DNA of 64,000 nt from Pseudodesulfovibrio thermohalotolerans (GCF_021353295.2 NZ_CP120635.1:1282001-1346000); one strand, 5' to 3'. Shown: positions 16,974 to 25,086, numbered from the stretch's first letter. Notes: generated from the letters alone by a model not told the origin. A program made the numbers and translations.

Positions 16974-17324
16974 ATGAAAGTACTTTTGGTAGACGACGAA
17001 GTGGAACTGGTTTCCGCCATGGCCGAGCGGCTCGGATTCCGCGGCCTGGAAGCGGACTGGACGGACAACGGTGAAACGGCCTTGGAGATGGCCGACGCCA
17101 ATGATTATGACGTGGCTGTTCTGGATATGAAAATGCCCAGGCTGAGCGGCCTGGATCTTATGGAGCGAATGGCCGCCAAGCATCCGGACATGAAGTTCAT
17201 TTTTTTGTCCGGTCACGGCTCCGAATCGGATTTCAAGGCGGGCTGCGCGGCGGGCTGTAATTATCTTATCAAGCCCATCCAGCTCGAAGACCTCGTCGCC
17301 CTGATCCAAAAGGCGACGGAGTAA
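16974..17324 (+). CDS. Single-domain response regulator (receiver only)
   Basis: The 116-residue protein is just a CheY-like receiver: acidic pair VDDE, phosphoacceptor Asp51 (VLDMKMP), Ser in FLSGHGSE in place of the common Thr, and Lys in LIKPI. It has no output domain, so it may relay phosphate or bind a partner. It starts 1 bp after the kinase stop, which makes it the most likely direct target of that kinase. Confidence 0.9.
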   Translation: MKVLLVDDEVELVSAMAERLGFRGLEADWTDNGETALEMADANDYDVAVLDMKMPRLSGLDLMERMAAKHPDMKFIFLSGHGSESDFKAGCAAGCNYLIKPIQLEDLVALIQKATE

Positions 17325-17340
17325 GGACAAAGGAGTGACC

Positions 17341-17991
17341 ATGAGCCAGACCCTCTGCGAGACCCGCGACGGGTTGCGTTTCTTCGGGCGTGTCAGCGCA
17401 TCCGTATCCCATGAGATCAAGAATGTGTTCGCCGTCATCAACGAGGCGGCCGGTTTGATCGAGGATTTCACGCTCATGGCCGAGCGCGGTATGCCCCTCC
17501 GGCCGGAGCGGCTGAAGAGCGCGGCCAACTCCATCCAGGGACAGATACAGCGAGGCGACGCCATCGTCAAAAACATGAATGCGTTCGCGCACTCCACCGA
17601 CGAGGATGTTCGTGAGCTTGATCTGGTCGAGGCCCTGAACCTGGCTGTGGCCCTGACCTCCCGTTTTGCCGATATGCGGCAGATCAAGCTGTCCATGGGC
17701 GACTGTGAGCCCGTGTCCATGGCCGCGTGTCCCTTTGATCTGACGCGGCTGCTGCACTCCTCCTTCGCGGCGGCCTTTGACTCCATGAAACCGGGCGACT
17801 CGCTGATTGCCGCTGTCGCGCCCGTTGAAGGCGGCGCATCGTTCTCCCTTTCCGTACCCGGAAAGGATGCGCCGCTGAGGAATGACGAACCGTTCGCCGA
17901 TCTGGCCCGGGCCATGGGCGTTCGTGTCGAGGTGAACGAAAGGACCGGGGCCAGTGAATTGCGGCTTGCCGCTACGGGCGCTCCCGCGTAA
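17341..17991 (+). CDS. Histidine kinase-like protein with H-box but no recognisable ATPase motifs
   Basis: This 216-residue soluble protein carries a clear dimerisation/phosphoacceptor segment (VSASVSHEIKNVFAVINE, His24) followed by a predicted two-helix bundle. The C-terminal half aligns in position with an HATPase domain but shows no N-box (LLHSSFAAAFDSM in its place), no DxGxG box and no glycine-rich G2 box. It probably cannot bind ATP as a normal kinase does. A role as phosphotransfer protein, phosphatase or receiver-binding decoy is inference. ATG 17341 is favoured because AAGGAG is 7 nt upstream. It lies between two receiver genes. Confidence 0.8.
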   Translation: MSQTLCETRDGLRFFGRVSASVSHEIKNVFAVINEAAGLIEDFTLMAERGMPLRPERLKSAANSIQGQIQRGDAIVKNMNAFAHSTDEDVRELDLVEALNLAVALTSRFADMRQIKLSMGDCEPVSMAACPFDLTRLLHSSFAAAFDSMKPGDSLIAAVAPVEGGASFSLSVPGKDAPLRNDEPFADLARAMGVRVEVNERTGASELRLAATGAPA

Positions 17992-18022
17992 GACAACTTC
18001 ATACCTGATCGGAGAAGTAAAA

Positions 18023-18451
18023 ATGGCAGAAAAAGTACTGCTTATCGATGATGAAGTGGAATTCCTCGAAGCTCTGTCCGAGCGGATGGAGATCCGGGGC
18101 ATGGATGTGACCACGGCCGAAAATGCCGACAACGCCGTCAACGCGATCAAATCGGGCGACTACGACGCCATAGTGCTGGACCTTCAGATGCCGGACATGA
18201 ACGGCATCGAGATGCTCAAGGTCATCAAGAAGGGCAACCCGGACATGCAGGTCATCCTGCTCACCGGCCAGGCCACTCTTGAAGCGGGCATTCAGGCCAT
18301 GAAGCTCGGAGCCATGGACTTCATGGAGAAGCCCGCGGACATCGACGCCCTGACCGACAAGATCAAGAAGGCTCAGGCCAAGAAGATGGTCATCGTGGAA
18401 AAGAAGACCGAGAAGAAGGTCAACGAGATTCTCAAGTCCAAGGGGTGGTAG
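18023..18451 (+). CDS. Response regulator with short lysine-rich tail
   Basis: The 142-residue protein has a complete receiver (IDDE, Asp53 in VLDLQMP, LLTGQAT, MEKPAD) and then about 25 residues rich in Lys and Glu (KKAQAKKMVIVEKKTEKKV) instead of a DNA-binding domain. ATG 18023 with GGAGAAGTAAAA upstream begins exactly at the receiver; the frame is open further 5' within the previous gene. It is the last gene of the sulP cluster, 31 bp after the kinase-like gene, and a strong terminator follows. Confidence 0.88.
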   Translation: MAEKVLLIDDEVEFLEALSERMEIRGMDVTTAENADNAVNAIKSGDYDAIVLDLQMPDMNGIEMLKVIKKGNPDMQVILLTGQATLEAGIQAMKLGAMDFMEKPADIDALTDKIKKAQAKKMVIVEKKTEKKVNEILKSKGW

Positions 18452-18471
18452 CCTCTCGGGCGGACAGCAAA

Positions 18472-18510
18472 AAAAGGCTGCCGGGATTCTTCCCGGCAGC
18501 CTTTTCGTTT
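18472..18510. terminator. Bidirectional terminator between the sulP cluster and the GNAT gene
   Basis: Perfect 15-bp arms AAAAGGCTGCCGGGA and complement around TTCT, with T tracts on both strands. It separates two converging units. Confidence 0.9.
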
Positions 18511-18527
18511 TTTCGAGGAGCGGTCTG

Positions 18528-19028
18528 TCAGTCCTCCAGCTCCAGGGTCATGGCGTGCCATACGGCTCCGCCGTGGGAGGAGCTGGACAATCCGTCGTCC
18601 GCGAAGCCGAAACGGGCGTAGTAGGGGACGAGCGGTTCCTTGCAGAGCAGCTTGATCGCGGCCTTGCCGAGGTCGCGAGCGTGTCCGATGAAGTTGGCAA
18701 GAAGTTTTCCGGCGATGCCTCGCCGCTGGAAATCAGGGTGCACGGAGAGCGAGAAGATGACCAGGTTGCGGCCTTCCGGATCGTGCCCGATGAGCTGCTT
18801 GAATTCCTCGTCCGTGATGTCGTCTTTATTGGTGGAGCCGGAGTTTACCTGGCCGACCACCCGGCCTTCGCATTCGGCCACCAGGAATCCGTCCGGGTAT
18901 TGCTCTATGCGGTTGCGCAGGCTGCTGGCCCATGCGGCTTCGGAGGGCGGGAAACAGTTGGCCTCGATGGTGTGACAGGCGGTCAGATCGTCCATGTCCG
19001 CGTGGCGGATGGTCAGGGCTTTCAGCAT
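18528..19028 (-). CDS. GNAT family N-acetyltransferase
   Basis: The 166-residue protein shows the GNAT fold: IRHADMDDLTACHTIEANCFPPSEAA at the start, then LSVHPDFQRRGIAGKLLANFI with the acetyl-CoA-binding R/Q-x-x-G-x-A/G motif (QRRGIAG, about 99-105), and YYARFGF near the end. The FPPSEAA segment and overall layout recall the bacterial arylalkylamine acetyltransferase-like subgroup. The substrate is unknown. Its ATG overlaps the uup stop (TGATG), so it is cotranslated with the ABC-F gene. Confidence 0.85.
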   Translation of the reverse strand: MLKALTIRHADMDDLTACHTIEANCFPPSEAAWASSLRNRIEQYPDGFLVAECEGRVVGQVNSGSTNKDDITDEEFKQLIGHDPEGRNLVIFSLSVHPDFQRRGIAGKLLANFIGHARDLGKAAIKLLCKEPLVPYYARFGFADDGLSSSSHGGAVWHAMTLELED

Positions 19029-20953
19029 CAGTCCAGCTCCACGCCCTCAAGGGCGGTTTCGAGTTTTTCCCAAGTCTCATAGGCGATTTCAAGATCCGAC
19101 TCAAGGGATTCCAGGCGTTGTTGATCCTTGGCCATCATTTCACCGGAATTCTTGTAATAATCGGCCGATGACATGCGTTTCTGCAACTCGCTGAGCTCGG
19201 ACTCCAGCCTCTCGATGAGAGCGGGCATTTCCTTGAGCCTGTCCCGTTTTTTCCCGAGTTCGAACTTTTCCTTGTAGCTCAGTTTTCGCTTGGACGACCT
19301 TGGCTTTTCCACGGGGGCGGCCTTGCAGCTTTTTGCCGGAGCCGGAGCTTCCTCCGGACGCTGGCGGAGCCAGTCGTCATATCCGCCCACATACTCGGCC
19401 ACCAGGCCGTTCCCCTCGAAGCCGATGGTCGAAGTGACCACGTTGTTCAGGAATTCCCGGTCGTGGCTGACCAGCAGCAGGGTGCCTGAATAGTCCATGA
19501 GCAACTCTTCCAGAAGGTCCAGGGTCTCGGCGTCAAGATCGTTGGTGGGTTCGTCCATGACGAGGACATTGAAGGGCCGGGTGAACAGCCGGGCCAGAAG
19601 CAGCCGGTTGCGCTCCCCGCCGGAGAGCACGCCCACAGGAACCTTGGAACGGTCCGGGGTGAACAGGAAATTCTTGAGGTGGGTCATGACGTGGACGCGG
19701 TTGCCGTTGATGTCCACGAAGTCGTTGCCTTCGGCCACGTTGTATCGGGCGGAGCGGGTCTCGTCGAGCTGCTCCCGAAGCTGGTCGAAGTAGCTGACTT
19801 GCAGGTTGACCCCGTGACGGATCGAGCCGGATTGCGGTTTCAGCTCGCCGAGCAGTATCTTGAGCAGGGTGGTCTTGCCCGCGCCGTTCGGTCCGATGAA
19901 GCCGACCTTGTCGCCGCGCATGATCGTGGCGGAGAAATTCGAGATAAGCGGAACGTCGTCGTAGCCGAAGCACAGGTCCTTGGCCTCTATGACCAGCTTG
20001 CCCGTGCGCTCCGCGTCCTGGACGGTCATCTTGACCGAGCCGACGCGCTCCCGCCGAGTCTTGCGCTCCTCGCGCATTTTCAGGAGGTCGCGCACCCGGC
20101 CCATGTTCCTGGTGCGGCGGGCCTTGATGCCCTGCCTGATCCAGGTCTCCTCCTCGGCCAGCTTGCGGTCGAAGTTGTGGTTCTGCTTGGCCTCGGCCGA
20201 CAGGGCGTCGTCCTTGCGTTGCAGATAGGTCTCGTAGTCGCATTCCCAACTCGTCAGCCGTCCCCGGTCAAGTTCCACGATGCGAGTGGCCAGACGGCGC
20301 AGGAAGGCGCGGTCGTGGGTGACGAAGAGCAGGGCCGTATTCCGCCGCAGAAGGAAGTCTTCCAGCCAGGCGATGGAATCTATGTCCAGATGGTTGGTGG
20401 GCTCGTCCAGGATGAGCAGGTCCGGAGTGGAGACCAGGGCGCGCGCCAGGAGCACGCGGCGTTTGGTTCCGCCTGACAGGGAGGCGAACAGCTCGTCTCC
20501 GTCGAGCTTGAGGTGGGAGAGCGCCGCTTCGATGGTCTGGTGGTGCGGCCATCCCCCGGCGTCTTCCAAGGCTAGCTGGGCGCGTTCCAGACGGTCCACA
20601 AGGGCTTGGTCCGGTTCCGGTGAATCGGCCATGGCGCGGGCGGCGTCATGATAGGCTGCCAGGTGCGCGCCCACATCGCCGAGCCCCTGGGCCGTGATGT
20701 TGTAGACCGTGCCCGCCAGCTCCTGCGGCACTTCCTGGGGAAGCATGGCCACTCGGGAACCGCGCGCATAGTCGATCGAGCCGGAATCCGGCTGGGTCAC
20801 GCCTTCGATGATGGACAGGAGCGTGGATTTGCCTTCGCCGTTGCGTCCGCGCAGGCAGACGCGTTCCCCAGGCTCGATCTGCATGGACACCTTGTCCAGC
20901 AGCACCGTTCCCGTGAAATTGATGGAAATATCTCGTAAACTGACCAGGGCCAT
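19028..20953 (-). CDS. uup: ABC-F family ATPase (Uup type)
   Basis: The 641-residue cytosolic protein has two ABC domains without membrane segments (Walker A GRNGEGKST near 36 and GPNGAGKTT near 345; LSGGTKRR and LSGGERNR signatures; two LDEPTNxLD boxes). It ends in an acidic and basic coiled coil (about 560-641) typical of Uup. ABC-F proteins act on ribosomes, and Uup also affects transposon excision and DNA structures. I chose ATG 20953 because the match to the family starts there; the open frame further upstream only reads through rpe. It is coupled to the downstream GNAT gene. Confidence 0.92.
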   Translation of the reverse strand: MALVSLRDISINFTGTVLLDKVSMQIEPGERVCLRGRNGEGKSTLLSIIEGVTQPDSGSIDYARGSRVAMLPQEVPQELAGTVYNITAQGLGDVGAHLAAYHDAARAMADSPEPDQALVDRLERAQLALEDAGGWPHHQTIEAALSHLKLDGDELFASLSGGTKRRVLLARALVSTPDLLILDEPTNHLDIDSIAWLEDFLLRRNTALLFVTHDRAFLRRLATRIVELDRGRLTSWECDYETYLQRKDDALSAEAKQNHNFDRKLAEEETWIRQGIKARRTRNMGRVRDLLKMREERKTRRERVGSVKMTVQDAERTGKLVIEAKDLCFGYDDVPLISNFSATIMRGDKVGFIGPNGAGKTTLLKILLGELKPQSGSIRHGVNLQVSYFDQLREQLDETRSARYNVAEGNDFVDINGNRVHVMTHLKNFLFTPDRSKVPVGVLSGGERNRLLLARLFTRPFNVLVMDEPTNDLDAETLDLLEELLMDYSGTLLLVSHDREFLNNVVTSTIGFEGNGLVAEYVGGYDDWLRQRPEEAPAPAKSCKAAPVEKPRSSKRKLSYKEKFELGKKRDRLKEMPALIERLESELSELQKRMSSADYYKNSGEMMAKDQQRLESLESDLEIAYETWEKLETALEGVELD

Positions 20954-20967
20954 GATGTCGCTCGAAT

Positions 20968-20995
20968 AAAAAAAAAGGGGCTGCCGGACAGCCCC
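20968..20995 (-). terminator. Rho-independent terminator after rpe
   Basis: On the minus strand GGGGCTG-TCCGG-CAGCCCC is followed by eight or more Ts, between the rpe stop and the uup start. Confidence 0.9.
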
Positions 20996-21015
20996 CTGTG
21001 AGAAAGTTGCCTTTG

Positions 21016-21666
21016 TTACTTGCAGGCGTCCTGGAACGCCTTGTGCCGTTCGCCGTAGGGCGGGTGCTTGAAGAACGCCGAACCGGATACGAGAACGTCC
21101 ACACCAGCCTGGGTCAGTTCGCGCGCGTTGTCCAGGGTCACGCCGCCATCGATCTGGATCAGGGTGTCGGCTCCGGCCCCGTCGATCAGGGCTTTGAGGT
21201 CGCGGACCTTGTCCAGGCAGAAGGGGATGAACTTTTGGCCGCCGAAGCCCGGGTTCACGGACATGAGCAGGACCATGTGGAGTTGCGGCAGAAGGTAGCG
21301 GATGCTCTCGGGCGGAGTGTGCGGATTGAGGGCCACGGCGGGCTTGGCCCCGGCCTCGGTGATCTGGGCGCAGACCCGCTCCAGGTGGGTACATGCCTCG
21401 GCATGGACGCAGATCAGGTCGGCCCCGGCGTCGGCGAAGTCGCCGATGTACCGGCCAGGGTCGTTTATCATCAAGTGGCAGTCGAAGAAGAGATTCGACT
21501 TGGCGCGCATGGCCTTGATGATCGGCGGGCCAAAGGTGATGTTGGGCACGAACATGCCGTCCATGACGTCCAGATGGACCCATTCAAGACCTGCTGCTTC
21601 CAGGGCTTTCAGTTCGGATTCCATGTTGGCGAAATCCGAAGAGAGCATGGAGGGGGAAAGAATCAT
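21016..21666 (-). CDS. rpe: Ribulose-phosphate 3-epimerase
   Basis: The 216-residue TIM-barrel enzyme interconverts ribulose 5-phosphate and xylulose 5-phosphate in the pentose phosphate pathway. Diagnostic segments are SPSMLSSDF, HLDVMDGMFVPNITFG with the metal-binding His and Asp, CHLMI, MSVNPGFGGQKF, and QIDGGV for phosphate binding. ATG 21666 (MILSPSML) is preceded by GGAG at 8 nt; the longer frame to 21729 is not supported. Its own terminator follows. Confidence 0.94.
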   Translation of the reverse strand: MILSPSMLSSDFANMESELKALEAAGLEWVHLDVMDGMFVPNITFGPPIIKAMRAKSNLFFDCHLMINDPGRYIGDFADAGADLICVHAEACTHLERVCAQITEAGAKPAVALNPHTPPESIRYLLPQLHMVLLMSVNPGFGGQKFIPFCLDKVRDLKALIDGAGADTLIQIDGGVTLDNARELTQAGVDVLVSGSAFFKHPPYGERHKAFQDACK

Positions 21667-21746
21667 TCGCGTCACTCCGCTTGGTGTTTTTGCTGGCAAA
21701 GGTGTACCCGCTCGCGGGCGGGACCGCAAGGTTTTCCGGGGCGCGG

Positions 21747-22073
21747 TCAGGGTTGGTCGGCGATCAGCCGTTCGGCTGTGTAGCCGAGCAGTCCGCCGAG
21801 GATCAGGGCAAAGCCGAGGACCTGGAGCACGCCGAGTGCATTCCCGGGGTGGAGCAGGATGCCGAGCGGCAGAGACGTGAGAATGGCGATGAACATGCCG
21901 GTTGCCCAGCTTTCGAGCGGCATACGGGCGTAGGCGATGATGATGCCCAGTCCCAGCCAGTGGAGCAGCACGGCCGCCACGGCCTGCCAGTCGGAGTCCA
22001 GGAAGACCATGGGGATGGCGTTCAGGATGCCGGCGGCCAGCCCGAGCAGCAAAATCTTGTACAACTTGTGCAT
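21747..22073 (-). CDS. Small four-helix membrane protein, unknown
   Basis: The 108-residue protein is almost wholly hydrophobic with four predicted membrane helices (about 5-25, 30-50, 55-75, 80-100) and few charged residues. GGAGGGG directly precedes the ATG. It is the last gene of the heme cluster, 17 bp after ahbB, and the next gene downstream (rpe) is a different pathway. No family is recognised; a link to heme handling is only suggested by position. Confidence 0.65.
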   Translation of the reverse strand: MHKLYKILLLGLAAGILNAIPMVFLDSDWQAVAAVLLHWLGLGIIIAYARMPLESWATGMFIAILTSLPLGILLHPGNALGVLQVLGFALILGGLLGYTAERLIADQP

Positions 22074-22090
22074 GGCCCCTCCATCTTCCC

Positions 22091-22540
22091 TTACTTGTCC
22101 ATCTTGAAGTCGACTTTGATCTTGAACAGCTTGTCCGCAGGAAGGTTGAGAACCTTGATGCCCGTGGCTTCGGTGATGGAGGCGAGGATCGCCTCGACCG
22201 CGTCCATGTCCGGCGCGATCAGCGCGAACCAGACATTGAATTCGTTCTCGCGCAGGTAGTTGTGCGTCACTCCGTCGTGCTTGTTCACCTCGGCCACGAA
22301 CTGGTCGAGTTTTTCCTCGGGCACGCTCGCCGCGCACAGTGTGGATTGCCAGCCCAGCGCCTTGGAGGTGAAGTTCGCTCCCATGCGCCGGATCAGACCG
22401 GACTCCTTCATGGCCCGTATCCGCTGGAGCACCTCGGCTTCCGGCAGGCCCACCTGTTTGCCGACCTCTTCGTAAGGCCGGGACGCCAGGGGGAAGTGGG
22501 ACTGGATGATGTCGAGTATCTGCTTGTCGTATGCGTCCAT
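22091..22540 (-). CDS. ahbB: Siroheme decarboxylase subunit (AhbA/AhbB type)
   Basis: The 149-residue protein is an AsnC/Lrp-fold enzyme: KQILDIIQSHFPLASRPYEEVG, then VLQRIRAMKESGLIRRMGANF, and a C-terminal ferredoxin-like half (THNYLRENEFNVWFALIAPD). AhbA and AhbB jointly convert siroheme to 12,18-didecarboxysiroheme in the alternative heme pathway. Which of the two subunits this is cannot be settled by eye; ahbB is chosen from gene order, and the partner is not in the window. ATG 22540 is preceded by GGAGG at 8 nt, and that site lies inside a dispersed repeat able to pair with a second copy upstream. Confidence 0.82.
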   Translation of the reverse strand: MDAYDKQILDIIQSHFPLASRPYEEVGKQVGLPEAEVLQRIRAMKESGLIRRMGANFTSKALGWQSTLCAASVPEEKLDQFVAEVNKHDGVTHNYLRENEFNVWFALIAPDMDAVEAILASITEATGIKVLNLPADKLFKIKVDFKMDK

Positions 22541-22547
22541 GGGGTAT

Positions 22548-22631
22548 GCCTCCGGCGGCCAGAGGGGAAACTTTTGAAAAAGTTTTCCCTCTGGACTCCC
22601 TTTCAAAACTTTTTATCGCGCCTTCGGCGGG
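22548..22631. repeat. Intergenic repeat, copy A, containing the ahbB ribosome-binding site
   Basis: It starts with GCCTCCGGCGGCC (22548-22560), continues into a hairpin with 17-bp arms (22559-22594, one mismatch), and ends with AAACTTTTTATCGCGCCTTCGGCG. The same start and end are found at 22707-22819 (inverted) and near 57408. Read on the minus strand, the first block supplies the GGAGG of ahbB. Confidence 0.6.
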
Positions 22632-22706
22632 TGCGTCGGTGCGCGGCCAATTCTCTTTCAAAAAATAGCTTCAGGTCAAGCTGTCCGACCTGACTTCCCA
22701 GCCCGT

Positions 22707-22819
22707 CCCTGCGAAGCGATATAAAAAGTTTAGGAAAAGGGAGAGATGGGAGTCCGAGGTAGGGAGGGAAGAACCCTTTACAAAGGGTTTTCCTCTCCCT
22801 TCCCCCGGCCGCCGGAGGC
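22707..22819. repeat. Intergenic repeat, copy B, inverted, directly after ahbD
   Basis: Inverted relative to copy A: GGCCGCCGGAGGC at 22807-22819, a short hairpin (AACCCTTT/AAAGGGTT near 22780), and AAACTTTTTATATCGCTTCGCAGGG read on the minus strand. It ends 5 bp from the ahbD stop codon. The 22632-22706 stretch between the copies shows no gene. Confidence 0.6.
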
Positions 22820-22823
22820 GCGG

Positions 22824-23975
22824 TTACGCCTTCGGCTTTTTTTTCGGGATGTAGGAGCACAGAGGCTCCTCTTTCAGGTAGTGGCCCTTCATGGTCTGGG
22901 CGCGGGCGCGGCAGCCGCCGCAGACCCTTTCGTATTCGCAGTGGCCGCACTTGCCGTCATAGACATCGGGATTGCGCAGGTTGAGAAACTCCGGGGAGCT
23001 TTTCCATATCTCCGGGAAGGGGATTTCGCGGACGTTGCCGCAGTCCAGCTCCAGATAGCCGCAGGGCTGGACCTGTCCCCGGTGGGAGATGAAGCAGAAA
23101 CCGACGCCGCCGAGACAGCCGCGCGAGACCGCGTCCAGGCCGAAGTTCTCGAAGGTGACGGGGATGCCGTCCTCCTTGGCCCGCTGGCGCAGGATGCGGT
23201 GATAGTGGGGCGCGCAGGTGGCCTTGAGCTGCATGTCCGTGGTCTTGCGGAAGTCGTAGAACCAGTTGAGCACATCCTCGTATTCCTCGGCGGTGATGAT
23301 CTCGGTGCCGAGTTCCACGGCCCGGCCCGTGGGCACGAGCAGGAAGATGTGCCAGGCGGAAGCGCCGATCCGCTCGCAGAGATGGAAGATGTCCTTGAAC
23401 AGATGGAGGTTGTTCTTGGTCACCGTGGTGTTGATCTGGAACTCGATGCCCGCGTCCTTGAGATACTGGATGCCGCGCATGGAGGCGTCAAAGGCCCCGA
23501 CCTCGCCGCGGAACTCGTCGTGCTGGACGGATTCGGGAGCGTCGATGGAGATGGAGCAACGTTCGATGCCCGCCGCCTTCATCTTCTGCGCGGTCTCGGG
23601 GGTGATGAGCGTGCCGTTGGGGGCCATGACGCAGCGCAATCCCTTGCTCTTGGCGTAGGCGATCAGTTCATAGACGTCGGCTCGCATCATGGGCTCGCCG
23701 CCGGTGAAGATGATGATCGGGGAGCCAACGTCCGGGAAGGTGTCGATGAGCGCCTTGGCCTCGTCGGTGGACAGTTCGCCCTCGTAGGGCTCGGGGTGCG
23801 CCTCGGCTCGGCAGTGCTTGCAGGCGAGGTTGCAGGACCGGGTCACTTCCCAGGCGATCAGGCGGCAGATGGGCGTGACGCCGTCGTCGAGGTACTTCTT
23901 GGGCGCATGTTCCGCGCCGGGGTGCATCTTGCCGTGGGGGTGGCCGCCGGGATGGCCTTTGGGATGTTCGCTCAT
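22824..23975 (-). CDS. ahbD: Radical SAM heme synthase AhbD
   Basis: The 383-residue enzyme starts with a His/Gly-rich stretch (residues 1-25, many HP and GH pairs, possibly metal binding), then a radical SAM core with Cys48-Cys52-Cys55 (TRSCNLACKHC) and GGEP, and ends with a cysteine-rich SPASM/twitch-type region (CGHCEYERVCGGC) for an auxiliary iron-sulfur cluster. AhbD oxidatively decarboxylates the two propionates of iron-coproporphyrin III to vinyl groups, giving heme b. It starts 1 bp after the hemB stop, so both are on one message. Confidence 0.87.
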   Translation of the reverse strand: MSEHPKGHPGGHPHGKMHPGAEHAPKKYLDDGVTPICRLIAWEVTRSCNLACKHCRAEAHPEPYEGELSTDEAKALIDTFPDVGSPIIIFTGGEPMMRADVYELIAYAKSKGLRCVMAPNGTLITPETAQKMKAAGIERCSISIDAPESVQHDEFRGEVGAFDASMRGIQYLKDAGIEFQINTTVTKNNLHLFKDIFHLCERIGASAWHIFLLVPTGRAVELGTEIITAEEYEDVLNWFYDFRKTTDMQLKATCAPHYHRILRQRAKEDGIPVTFENFGLDAVSRGCLGGVGFCFISHRGQVQPCGYLELDCGNVREIPFPEIWKSSPEFLNLRNPDVYDGKCGHCEYERVCGGCRARAQTMKGHYLKEEPLCSYIPKKKPKA

Positions 23976-23976
23976 A

Positions 23977-24957
23977 TTATTTCAATACCTTGAGTACGTC
24001 TTCGGTGAAGTAGGTGATTATCATGTCGGCCCCTGCGCGCTTGAAGGCGACCAGGGATTCCATGACCACGGCCTGTTCGTCGATCCATCCGTTGAGGGCG
24101 GCGGCCTTGATCTGCGAGTATTCGCCGCTGACCTGGTAAACGGCCACCGGGGTGTCGAAATTGTCGCGCACCTGCCGGACTATGTCGAGATAGGGCAGGC
24201 CCGGCTTGACCATGAGAATGTCCGCGCCTTCCTCGAAGTCGGCCACGGCCTCGCGCATGGCCTCGCGTCCGTTGGGCGGGTCCATCTGGTAGGTCTTGCG
24301 GTCGCCGAACTGCGGCGCGGACTCGGCGGCGTCGCGGAAGGGACCGTAGAATGCGGAGGCGTATTTGACCGCGTAGGACATGATCGGGACGTTGACCAGC
24401 CCCTCTTCGTCCAGGGCGGCGCGGATGGCGGCCACGCGGCCGTCCATCATGTCCGAGGGAGCGACCATGTCGGCCCCGGCCTTGGCCTGGGCCACAGCGG
24501 CCCGGGCGAGGAGGTTGAGGGTCGGGTCGTTTTGGACGTATTCGTTCTTCACCAGCCCGCAGTGGCCATGGGAAGTGTATTCGCACAGGCAGGTGTCGGC
24601 GATGACGATGAGCTCGGGCCAGCGGTCCTTGAGGAGCCGGATGGCCTGCTGGACGATGCCGTTGTCGTCGTATGCGCCGGAGCCGGTTTCGTCCTTGGCG
24701 GCGGGGATGCCGAAGAGGATGCACGCCTTGAGGCCTAGGGCCACGGCGGAGGCCACCTGTTTTTCCAACTCCTTGAGGGAGAGCTGGTACTGGCCGGGCA
24801 TGGAGGCGATTTCCTTGCGGAAGTTCGCATCCTCGGTTTCGACCACGAAATAGGGCATGATAAGGTCGTTGGCGGTGACCGTATTTTCGCGGACCATCTC
24901 GCGCAGGGCGAGGGAGGTCCTCAGGCGGCGGCCGCGGTGGAAATCAGCAGGTATCAT
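23977..24957 (-). CDS. hemB: Delta-aminolevulinic acid dehydratase (porphobilinogen synthase)
   Basis: The 326-residue enzyme condenses two 5-aminolevulinates to porphobilinogen, the first committed tetrapyrrole step. The active-site lysines are Lys198 ([12 protein letters not shown]) and Lys251 (LMVKPG). The three-cysteine zinc site is present ([13 protein letters not shown], Cys123, 125, 133), so it is the zinc-dependent type. ATG 24957 has GGAG 5 nt upstream; a TTG five codons earlier is less likely. It has its own predicted promoter with a palindrome over the start site, inside the ahb cluster. Confidence 0.95.
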   Translation of the reverse strand: MIPADFHRGRRLRTSLALREMVRENTVTANDLIMPYFVVETEDANFRKEIASMPGQYQLSLKELEKQVASAVALGLKACILFGIPAAKDETGSGAYDDNGIVQQAIRLLKDRWPELIVIADTCLCEYTSHGHCGLVKNEYVQNDPTLNLLARAAVAQAKAGADMVAPSDMMDGRVAAIRAALDEEGLVNVPIMSYAVKYASAFYGPFRDAAESAPQFGDRKTYQMDPPNGREAMREAVADFEEGADILMVKPGLPYLDIVRQVRDNFDTPVAVYQVSGEYSQIKAAALNGWIDEQAVVMESLVAFKRAGADMIITYFTEDVLKVLK

Positions 24958-24977
24958 AGTTACTCCGGACAAGCGTT

Positions 24978-24994
24978 TTCAAATTGAATTTGAA
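24978..24994. promoter_or_regulatory. Fur-like 8-1-8 palindrome at the hemB start site
   Basis: TTCAAATT-G-AATTTGAA is a perfect palindrome with the 7-1-7 / 8-1-8 layout of Fur-family sites. It begins 4 bp downstream of the predicted hemB -10 box and would cover the transcription start. Assignment to Fur or a heme-responsive repressor is inference. Confidence 0.6.
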
Positions 24995-24998
24995 GATT

Positions 24999-25027
24999 TC
25001 TATACGCTTTTTCAGCGGGCTCGCAAA
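24999..25027 (-). promoter_or_regulatory. Predicted hemB promoter
   Basis: On the minus strand TTTGCG (25022-25027), a 17-bp spacer and a good -10 TATAGA (24999-25004). The palindrome at 24978-24994 lies immediately downstream. Confidence 0.5.
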
Positions 25028-25086
25028 CATGTGCAAAGAGCGGAAGCCGCAGGGCCTGCATGGCTGTTCGCGGCGGAAAATCAGGA

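Noticed and set aside
20954-21583. An N-terminal extension of the uup frame through the rpe gene
   Set aside because: The family match starts at 20953, a terminator lies in the gap, and rpe is coded in another frame.
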